A stretch of 23,100 nucleotides of DNA from CAYPQL01 sp964412905 (GTDB lineage Bacteria; Patescibacteriota; Minisyncoccia; JAHIHE01; JAGLIN01), in contig CAYPQL010000021.1 of assembly GCA_964412905.1 (NCBI GenBank), forward strand, positions 1-23,100, in the 5' to 3' direction. Under the pieces are notes generated by a model. That model made no database searches, was not told the origin of the DNA, and saw only the letters and a program-made list of their open reading frames with translations. Below are positions 1 through 5,884 of the stretch, in pieces (the stretch's first letter is position 1; each line of letters opens with the position of its first letter). Both the position numbers and the translations under genes were made by a program.

Positions 1-67
1 AATTATGGTCATCAAGCTCCAAATATTTTTCTTCGTCTTTTGTTACTATTATCATTTTCTTATTCAT
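1..67 (-). CDS. 5' end of an unidentified gene running off the left edge (partial)
   Basis: Read on the minus strand, an ATG at 67-65 opens a frame that stays open to the window edge and begins MNKKMIIVTKDEEKYLELDD. It is preceded by a purine-rich GGGAGGAG (minus strand; plus 69-76), an SD-like sequence rare for this window, though its spacing to this ATG is short (about 3 nt). A second ATG four codons in (55-53) is the alternative start. The visible 22 residues are too few to assign a family. Upstream lies a hairpin-rich region (106-324) and a possible promoter at 378-406, so the gene may have a long structured leader. The frame, SD and start are seen; that it is a real gene is inference. 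Confidence 0.45.
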   Translation of the reverse strand, partial: MNKKMIIVTKDEEKYLELDDHN

Positions 68-105
68 TCTCCTCCCGCCAAGTTTGCCGGAATTTCTTCC
101 GACTC

Positions 106-324
106 TTTGAAACAGGTAATTCAGGCGTTAAATAGCACTAATACCCAAATTGCCTGTTTCAAAGTTTTAAATTGTAAATGTGCAGGTTTAAGGCAAATTA
201 AAAAACCTTTCTATAAATAAAAACGCCTTACCGCTAAGAGGTTTTTAAGAAAGGTTTTAAAATTCTATATTGCGCGAACCAATCTAGCCCCTTAGTGATA
301 AGGGGCATTGGGCGCCGCAATATA
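106..324. ncRNA. Candidate structured RNA or structured 5' leader: three consecutive nested hairpins
   Basis: Three long imperfect hairpins lie head to tail. Hairpin C pairs 106-121 with 148-163 (16 pairs, one U-G) and continues inward with GG-c-GTTA against TAAT-a-CC. Hairpin B pairs 202-212 with 248-258 (11 bp), then 218-224 with 241-247, then CTTA/TAAG closing a CCGC loop. Hairpin A pairs 266-276 with 313-324 (one bulge), 279-283 with 307-311, and 287-294 with 299-306 around a GTGA tetraloop. Wobble pairs in hairpin C and the GNRA-type loop in A fit a plus-strand RNA. Against that, a TTGACA-type promoter (378-406) and the SD-bearing start at 67 fit a minus-strand leader. No known RNA family was recognised. 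Confidence 0.4.
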
Positions 325-377
325 TTTCTGTCTCAAATTGTTTATTTGTTCTCATATATTTATATTAACCTACCAAA

Positions 378-406
378 AACCTATCATAGAATCTTAAAGC
401 TGTCAA
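378..406 (-). promoter_or_regulatory. Possible promoter for the structured region and the left-edge gene
   Basis: On the minus strand TTGACA (406-401), a 17-nt spacer ending in TGA (extended -10 like) and TAGGTT (383-378). The -35 is perfect but the -10 matches at only three of six positions. It would give a transcript of about 300 nt before the start codon at 67. Confidence 0.3.
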
Positions 407-540
407 TGCGTGCGTGATAAATTTTCGCTTCGGTTGGGATTTTTGTTTGTGAAAATTAACAGCAAAAAAACGGCATGATCTGGGTTCCTCTCCTTGTCTT
501 CCTGCCGATTTTAGGATAATATAGATAAGTAGTTTGATTT
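407..540. other. Non-coding spacer, nothing recognised
   Basis: No open frame with a plausible start, no hairpin with a T-run and no clear promoter were seen here. It separates the possible promoter at 378-406 from the palindromic repeat at 541-625. Confidence 0.5.
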
Positions 541-625
541 TGTCATTTCGAGCGCCTCGCGAGAAATCTAAATGCTATAGAAATATCTAAAGTTTATAGA
601 TTTCTCGCTGATGCTCGAAATGACA
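541..625. repeat. 85-bp imperfect palindrome (REP/MITE-like 'TGTCATTTCGAGC' repeat)
   Basis: The ends are exact inverted copies: TGTCATTTCGAGC at 541-553 and GCTCGAAATGACA at 613-625. Inside them GCGAGAAATCTA (559-570) pairs with TAGATTTCTCGC (597-608), leaving a loop of about 26 nt. From memory, TGTCATTTCGAGC...GAGAAATCT palindromes recur in intergenic DNA of many environmental bacterial genomes. It sits 32 bp after the ROK gene stop, where it could also stop minus-strand transcription. No transposase is encoded. Confidence 0.7.
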
Positions 626-657
626 AACATATTTATTCAAATATTTTCACAAAAACT

Positions 658-1545
658 TCACAGCATCCCCGCGCCAATCAAAAACGCTTCGTCTTCTAGG
701 TTGGTTATTTCTACCTTTGTTTTTTTGGCGGGAAGAAGCGCTTTGTTTCGCATTTCTTTGATGGCTAAATTAAAAATCTCTTTGCTTTTCACAACGCTGC
801 CGCCGATGATGATGGCTTCGGGGTTTAAGGTGTTCACGATGTTGATCAAGCCGGCGGCCAGATATAAGCTTGTCTGTTCTATCACTTTTTTATCAAGTTC
901 TATATTTTTCTCGGAATCAAAAGCTATGTCCTTGGCTTTTTTTATTTTGCCCGAAAGTTCATAATACATTTTTTCAATCGCCCTGCCCGACGCGTATTGC
1001 TCCCAGCATCCATCATTTCCGCAAGAGCATTTTTTTCCGCCGAAAGATATGATCATATGCCCGAATTCCCCCGCCGTATTATTCGCCCCGCGATACGGCT
1101 TATTGCCTATTTCAATCGCCCCACCGATTCCCGTTCCGATTGTCAGATAGACAACATCATTATATTTTTTCCCTTTGCCGAATTTATTCTCCGCCAGCGC
1201 GAAGCATTTCACATCATTGTCAATCTCCGCATTCTTTCCGATCTTGTCTTTGATTATTTTTTTCAAATTCACATTTTTAAATCCGGGAATATTCGGCGCG
1301 CGTTTCACGACATCTTTCGCATAGTCAATCTGCCCGGCAATCGCCATTCCGACTTTTTCAAATCCGCCGTCTTTTTCATAGTTTATCGCGATTTCAATAA
1401 TTTTATTTATCACATTATCTTTTCCTTCGGGAGTTTCAGTTTTTTGATAATCATAAATTTTATACCCGTCTTTTTTAATCTCCACCAAAGCGGAAGCTAT
1501 CTTCGTGCCGCCAATGTCAAACGCTAAAATCTTTTTGTTTTTCAT
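658..1545 (-). CDS. ROK-family sugar kinase (glucokinase-like)
   Basis: ROK kinases phosphorylate hexoses such as glucose, N-acetylglucosamine or N-acetylmannosamine with ATP in the cytoplasm. The 295-aa protein has normal family length. It begins with the phosphate-binding motif FDIGGTKIASAL (9-20), has the catalytic Asp in IDNDVK (Asp111), the GTGIGGAIEIG segment (137-147), GEFGHM (159-164) with the zinc-ligand His163, and the ROK zinc motif CSCGNDGC (Cys173, Cys175, Cys180). A late IIIGGSV matches the adenosine-binding stretch. It lies 18 nt downstream of the glycosidase-like gene on the same strand, so the two probably form an operon; a kinase would fit capture of sugar released by that enzyme. 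The start has no SD. The family is secure, the substrate is not. Confidence 0.93.
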   Translation of the reverse strand: MKNKKILAFDIGGTKIASALVEIKKDGYKIYDYQKTETPEGKDNVINKIIEIAINYEKDGGFEKVGMAIAGQIDYAKDVVKRAPNIPGFKNVNLKKIIKDKIGKNAEIDNDVKCFALAENKFGKGKKYNDVVYLTIGTGIGGAIEIGNKPYRGANNTAGEFGHMIISFGGKKCSCGNDGCWEQYASGRAIEKMYYELSGKIKKAKDIAFDSEKNIELDKKVIEQTSLYLAAGLINIVNTLNPEAIIIGGSVVKSKEIFNLAIKEMRNKALLPAKKTKVEITNLEDEAFLIGAGML

Positions 1546-1563
1546 AATGATTAGAGTTAAAAT

Positions 1564-3375
1564 TTAGATTTTATAAACCTCATCCGTCAATAATTCATAA
1601 TATTTTCTGATTATTCTTCTAATTCCCACTGCGGACCAAAGCTGAACTTCGCTTCCTTTGTTTTTATTTCCAATCAAATCATAATATGGAATCGGCTTTC
1701 CATCAACATCAACATAAATTTCAGGAATTGAACCCATCTGCTCCACCGCGTTCAAAGTGTCTTTGGTGATTTCTAAAATTGTATCTTTAAGCAGCCGTTG
1801 CGAGCTTACAGGCCAGTTTTCAATTACAGATATCTTTAAGTGTTTGCTTAGTCCTAAAACAACAAACGCTGTTTGCTTGATCCAGATTACCAGCCCATGA
1901 TATTCCTGATGAGTGTAAAAATATTTGCTTTTTTTCTCCGTAATAAGCGGACCTGATTTTGTCCAAAAATAATTAGGATCTAAAAGCCTTCTACAAAAAC
2001 TTTCCAATTCTTCTTTTGTGCCATTGCAATATGTATAAAGATATGATTCGTCAATATGGTTTAATTCCATTTTCTCATATTTGAATTTTCCATCTTTCCC
2101 CATAGCTCCATAAAGCGCGAGAGCATAAGCCGAACTTCCGTCTTCATTTTTGAATTCATATTCTTTTCTTTTGTCTTTCCATTTTTGATAAATTTTATTT
2201 ATTTCTAAAACATCACCTTCGCCAAACCCAAGTTTTTTGTAATTATTTTTTATAGAGTGGAGGGCTTTTGGATAGAATACTGCGTTAACATCGAAAGGAG
2301 CAATGACCTCGCTGACTTTTTTAAAAGCGTCAGCGCTGTCCCTCCAATTGCCGGTATCGTTATGCTTTTTAAATGTGATATGATTCTTTTCTCTGGCTTG
2401 CTTTAAAACATATTTCGCAACAAGGCGCATCTTTTTTCTATTGTCTTTTTTCATCCAAAAATCCTGAGACAAATAATCAATGCTCATCAAATATCTCGGT
2501 TCAATATCAATCATATGCCTGTCTAAGACATCCTTGCCTGAAATTTCATATTCATATTTAAATTCTCCCACAACATCTTCGTGCCAGCCCTCTCCTTTCG
2601 CATTTACATTTTTAAGAGATTTTTCATACATATAATTTCGCGCCTCTGGAGTAAAGTCGTGATAGCCTATATCAGATGATTCCATCCAGTCTCTCGGAAA
2701 CACGGTCCCAAAGCGATCACCGGAAGTTTTTCCCCATTCCAGCAAATGCTTGATTTCCTTTTCTGTTTGAATCCATATTTTCTCAATTAAATCTTTTTTT
2801 GCGCCAAAAACATTAAAGTCGAATCTTTTTTTATCAATCAAGCTTATCTTTTTTATTTTTGTATAATTTATATCGTTCGTGCTGGCTTTTATGCAGAAAG
2901 AAACTTTTTTCAAATCAGCAATTGTTTCAAATCCCGCAAAAGGCTTTTTTATTTTTTTTATTTTTATGCCATCGCCAAATTCAAAAATTGTCTGATAATA
3001 TTTTTTTCCATAGACTCTCTTAAATTTCAAAATCGTTTTTTTGTCCTTCTTTGTTTTTCTTACCATATGAGGAACGAGACGATCATAAATTTCTTCCCTA
3101 ATCTGTAAAAAAGTTTCCGACCCGAGCAGATCTCTAACTGTCCGCATATCGTCCATTGCAGGATAATATAAATTTATTTTCTGGCTTTTGAAATATCCTT
3201 TGATAAACAATATATCATCTTTCTCTTTGACAAAATTAATTATTATCTTATGGCGGGGAATATCAATCAGTCCGCAATAAAGATGATTATTCGGTCCGAT
3301 TATTCGAAGTTGGTCAAACGCGTCAAAATCAACATAATACCCTCCCGAAATCCATAAATTATTATTTAGTTTCAT
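1564..3375 (-). CDS. Six-hairpin glycosidase-superfamily protein, glycogen-debranching/amylo-alpha-1,6-glucosidase-like
   Basis: The 603-aa protein has no signal peptide or membrane segment and should be cytoplasmic. An N-terminal beta-rich part (about 1-190) precedes a long alpha-helical part (about 195-600) resembling the (alpha/alpha)6 catalytic domain of glycogen-debranching and related glycosidases. Supporting stretches are GTVFPRDWMESSDIG (223-237), RHMIDIEPRYLM (286-297), a later NWRDSADAF, and near the C terminus SEVQLWSAVGIRRII. Such enzymes hydrolyse alpha-glucan branches or oligosaccharides; acidic residues in these motifs are candidate catalytic groups, but I cannot assign them. 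The ROK kinase follows 18 nt downstream. The start at 3375 is supported by an extended -10 promoter about 32-40 nt upstream. Fold assignment is moderately sure; exact substrate is unknown. Confidence 0.7.
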   Translation of the reverse strand: MKLNNNLWISGGYYVDFDAFDQLRIIGPNNHLYCGLIDIPRHKIIINFVKEKDDILFIKGYFKSQKINLYYPAMDDMRTVRDLLGSETFLQIREEIYDRLVPHMVRKTKKDKKTILKFKRVYGKKYYQTIFEFGDGIKIKKIKKPFAGFETIADLKKVSFCIKASTNDINYTKIKKISLIDKKRFDFNVFGAKKDLIEKIWIQTEKEIKHLLEWGKTSGDRFGTVFPRDWMESSDIGYHDFTPEARNYMYEKSLKNVNAKGEGWHEDVVGEFKYEYEISGKDVLDRHMIDIEPRYLMSIDYLSQDFWMKKDNRKKMRLVAKYVLKQAREKNHITFKKHNDTGNWRDSADAFKKVSEVIAPFDVNAVFYPKALHSIKNNYKKLGFGEGDVLEINKIYQKWKDKRKEYEFKNEDGSSAYALALYGAMGKDGKFKYEKMELNHIDESYLYTYCNGTKEELESFCRRLLDPNYFWTKSGPLITEKKSKYFYTHQEYHGLVIWIKQTAFVVLGLSKHLKISVIENWPVSSQRLLKDTILEITKDTLNAVEQMGSIPEIYVDVDGKPIPYYDLIGNKNKGSEVQLWSAVGIRRIIRKYYELLTDEVYKI

Positions 3376-3406
3376 AAGTTATATTTTATAAGCATTTTAT
3401 ACTTAC

Positions 3407-3415
3407 ATTATAGCA
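3407..3415 (-). promoter_or_regulatory. Extended -10 promoter for the glycosidase-ROK operon
   Basis: On the minus strand TGC-TATAAT (3415-3407), a perfect extended -10. The -35 region is only a T-rich run. The transcript would start near 3400, giving a leader of about 25 nt before the start at 3375. Confidence 0.6.
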
Positions 3416-3476
3416 GTTAAAGCTAAATAAAAAAAGTGGCATAAGACAAAAGCTTATAAAGCCCATTAGATTTTTT

Positions 3477-3508
3477 ACTTTATGAACTTTATGAACTTTA
3501 TGAACTTT
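3477..3508 (+). repeat. Nine-base tandem repeat ACTTTATGA, about 3.6 copies
   Basis: ACTTTATGA occurs at 3477-3485, 3486-3494 and 3495-3503, followed by a partial copy ACTTT at 3504-3508. It lies between the two divergent promoters in the 462-bp spacer between the glycosidase and DUF11 genes. Confidence 0.9.
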
Positions 3509-3522
3509 CCAGCTCACACCCC

Positions 3523-3550
3523 TTGACATTTTTTAATTTTATAGTATCAT
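3523..3550 (+). promoter_or_regulatory. Promoter of the surface-protein/sortase cassette
   Basis: TTGACA (3523-3528), a 16-nt spacer and TATCAT (3545-3550). Transcription from about 3557 would give a leader of roughly 280 nt before the ATG at 3838. The leader carries a small hairpin TTTGCCT/AGGCAAA (3591-3597 with 3604-3610) without a T-run. No open frame in the leader looks real, and no SD precedes 3838. Confidence 0.6.
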
Positions 3551-3630
3551 TACGAGACAAAGAAAGATAAAACAGGCGCGATTTATAATATTTGCCTGAA
3601 ATAAGGCAAAAAAATAATATTTCGCGTAAG

Positions 3631-3639
3631 TTATCCACA
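3631..3639 (+). promoter_or_regulatory. Single DnaA-box-like 9-mer TTATCCACA
   Basis: A perfect match to the E. coli DnaA box consensus in the leader of the DUF11 gene. Only one copy was seen nearby, with no dnaA or dnaN gene, so it does not by itself indicate an origin; it may be chance. Confidence 0.25.
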
Positions 3640-3837
3640 GAAAAACAATCAGAACAAAAACACAAATATCCTAAATTTGAGCTAAAACAAAAACGGAAAT
3701 ATAGCGAAAAATGGAGAATTTGTGTTTTTATTATGGCTGTTTTTCAAATTCATCCGGAAAATACGCCCGTCCCGTTTAACCTTCCAACTTTTGAAAATAA
3801 ATTCTTTCTATATAATTAATAATTAAATTTAAAAAAT

Positions 3838-5874
3838 ATGAAAAAACTTTCGATGTTATCTTTTTTGTTTCTCGCTTTTTTTGTTGCAACTTCCGCTATG
3901 TTTTTAAATCCAAGCGTTGTTTCGGCCGCTAGCGTTTGTCCTTTGGTAAGCGCAAGCAATAGAACTATAGTTGATTTTTTTACAGCTACACATGGAATAA
4001 TTCCGAATTGTGTTGGTTATTGTGTCCGTTCCGATATGACTGCTGCCGATGCGACTTTTGGGCCGGTTGCTTTTTCATTAGCTCCGGGGAATTATGATGT
4101 AACTTTAGTGTCTTTTGATGATCATCACGATAAACTTACCAATTATCAGCCTAATGAAATATGGAAGGTAATTTTAAAAAATTCATCCGGCACGCAATTG
4201 GCGGTGACTAATCCGATTAGTGATTTACCCGATGCTGATGACTGGAGAACAGAAATGGTAAACAGCAGCTTAAACATTACAGGTTCAGTTTTTTCTGCTA
4301 CTGCTTTTCATGCTAATTATAAGAATTTGTATGATAGCACTCCTAATAGTATTACTCCTATTTGCGCCGCGTTTGATTTAATTCCTGCTCCCGCGATCAA
4401 AGTTGTGAAATCAGCTGTTCCGACCTCTCTTCCTGTGGGAGGCGGAAATGTTGTTTATTCTTTTGTTGTCACTAATATCGGAAATGTTACTTTAACCGAT
4501 GTAGTTTTAATCGATGATAAATGCAGTCCGGTTAATCGTATCAATGGCGATACGAATTCCAACAGCCAACTGGAAACAACTGAAATATGGAATTACACTT
4601 GTTCAAAGAACTTAACCGCTACCACTATTAATATTGCCGCGGTTACCGGAAAATATCTCACTACCACTGTAGACGATACTGACACGGCTACCGTGACAGT
4701 AAATCCTCCGGCTAACGCCCCTGCAATCAAAGTTGTGAAATCAGCTGTTCCGACCTCTCTTCCTGTGGGAGGCGGAAATGNNNNNNNNNNNNNNNNNNNN
4801 NNNNNNNNNNNNNNNNNNNNNNNNNNNNNNNNNNNNNNNNNNNNNNNNNNNNNNNNNNNNNNNNNNNNNNNNNNNNNNNNTTCCAACAGCCAACTGGAAA
4901 CAACTGAAATATGGAATTACACTTGTTCAAAGAACATAACTCAAGATACCACTAATACGGCCACGGCGACAGGGATTTACAATAGCGCTTCCGTGCAAGA
5001 CACCGATAGCGCGACAGTAACGGTTGCTCTTCCTCAAACATGCGTCAGCGGTTGCGGAGGCGTAACTCTTTTTCCTGCAATTAGACTGATAAAGACGCCC
5101 GCGCCATACCAGCTTTCAAGACAAGGCGGATTAGTAATTTACACTTATCTGGTTTCAAATCCGGGATATTATGCCATTACAGATGTAGTTTTGATCGACG
5201 ATAAATGCAGCGAGGTAAAATTTATTGACGGAGATAAAAACACGGACAAAAAACTGGATAGGAATGAAATTTGGAAATATACCTGCCAAACGAATTTAAC
5301 CGCAACGACAATTAATACCGCCACCGTAAACGGAAAAAGCAGCGCCGGTTCGGTAAAAGACACGGCCAAAGCGACAGTCTATGTGCCAAAAATGGATTTG
5401 GCGATCAAACTGGAAAAAACCGCTAACCCCGAATCGCTTTCCGAAAAAGGAGGCTTAGTCACTTACAGCTACAAAGTGTTCAACAAGGGAAGCAAAGCAA
5501 TCTCGGATGTTACTTTGACTGACGATAAATGCAATCCCGTAAATCTCATAAGCGGCGACACCAATAAAGACAAAAAACTGGACACCGCTGAAACTTGGCT
5601 ATATACCTGCCAAGCAAGCATTGCGAAAACCACGACAAATACCGGCACTGTCAGAGGACAAGTTGACGGAAAATATGCCACTGACACCAGCTCGGCCACC
5701 GTGCGCGTTGAGAAAGTTTTGGGAACTCCCATAATTCCGAAAGGAATGCCCAAGACAGGATTTGGCGGCGGCGAAATTATTTCCGGCTATGGCTTTAAAC
5801 AAGCTCTGATTGCAATTTTTATCTTGCTGGCGATAGCGATTGTTAAGCCGAGAATCAAAAAAAGATATTATTAA
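3838..5874 (+). CDS. Cell-wall-anchored DUF11-repeat surface protein with MPKTG sorting signal (internal assembly gap)
   Basis: A secreted, sortase-anchored adhesin-like protein of 678 residues as assembled. A signal peptide (1-30, cleavage near VVSA/AS) precedes an N-terminal domain of unknown fold (about 32-183). Four DUF11-type repeats of about 105-115 residues follow, starting at residues 186 and 296 and near 415 and 522. Each repeat has DDKC early and YTC later, a conserved cysteine pair that could form a disulfide. Repeats 3 and 4 carry DxNxDxxxDxxE loops resembling calcium-binding EF-hand/dockerin loops; repeats 1 and 2 have degenerate versions. The C terminus is a classic sorting signal: MPKTG (637-641), hydrophobic segment 653-669, basic tail RIKKRYY. 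The next gene is a sortase 10 nt downstream. Positions 4781-4880 are N within repeat 2; the frame continues across. Confidence 0.9.
   Translation: MKKLSMLSFLFLAFFVATSAMFLNPSVVSAASVCPLVSASNRTIVDFFTATHGIIPNCVGYCVRSDMTAADATFGPVAFSLAPGNYDVTLVSFDDHHDKLTNYQPNEIWKVILKNSSGTQLAVTNPISDLPDADDWRTEMVNSSLNITGSVFSATAFHANYKNLYDSTPNSITPICAAFDLIPAPAIKVVKSAVPTSLPVGGGNVVYSFVVTNIGNVTLTDVVLIDDKCSPVNRINGDTNSNSQLETTEIWNYTCSKNLTATTINIAAVTGKYLTTTVDDTDTATVTVNPPANAPAIKVVKSAVPTSLPVGGGNXXXXXXXXXXXXXXXXXXXXXXXXXXXXXXXXXXSNSQLETTEIWNYTCSKNITQDTTNTATATGIYNSASVQDTDSATVTVALPQTCVSGCGGVTLFPAIRLIKTPAPYQLSRQGGLVIYTYLVSNPGYYAITDVVLIDDKCSEVKFIDGDKNTDKKLDRNEIWKYTCQTNLTATTINTATVNGKSSAGSVKDTAKATVYVPKMDLAIKLEKTANPESLSEKGGLVTYSYKVFNKGSKAISDVTLTDDKCNPVNLISGDTNKDKKLDTAETWLYTCQASIAKTTTNTGTVRGQVDGKYATDTSSATVRVEKVLGTPIIPKGMPKTGFGGGEIISGYGFKQALIAIFILLAIAIVKPRIKKRYY
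4396..4611 (+). repeat. Copy 1 of a 216-bp near-perfect DUF11 repeat segment
   Basis: The first 55 bp (4396-4450) are identical to 4726-4780 and the last 55 bp (4557-4611) are identical to 4881-4935, on the two sides of the N run. The intervening 106 bp (4451-4556) are presumably what is missing in copy 2. Confidence 0.9.
4726..4935 (+). repeat. Copy 2 of the DUF11 repeat segment, interrupted by the assembly gap
   Basis: Left 55 bp (4726-4780) and right 55 bp (4881-4935) are exact copies of the two ends of 4396-4611. The 100-N run between them replaces a stretch that is 106 bp in copy 1. Confidence 0.9.
4781..4880. other. Assembly gap, exactly 100 N
   Basis: The run length is a placeholder. 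The flanks enter and leave the same repeat, so the missing part should match 4451-4556 (106 bp, 6 more than the N run). The six-base difference is two codons, so the reading frame of the DUF11 gene is not changed. More repeat units could also be hidden here. Confidence 0.9.
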
Positions 5875-5884
5875 AAATGCCTTT

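Noticed and set aside
106..163. Integron attC site (GTTAAAT near an imperfect hairpin)
   Set aside because: No matching RYYYAAC partner in the right place and no integrase or cassette array.
5..220. 71-aa plus-strand ORF at the left edge
   Set aside because: It runs through two of the hairpins, has no SD, and overlaps an opposite-strand start preceded by an SD-like sequence; its composition is not protein-like.
997..1527. 176-aa plus-strand ORF opposite the ROK gene
   Set aside because: Shadow of a clearly conserved minus-strand kinase gene.
3631..3639. Replication origin
   Set aside because: One DnaA-box-like 9-mer only; no cluster, no AT-rich unwinding element pattern and no dnaA/dnaN nearby.
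3592..3819. 75-aa ORF with a TTG start in the DUF11 gene leader
   Set aside because: No SD, low-complexity composition, and it lies in the expected untranslated leader.
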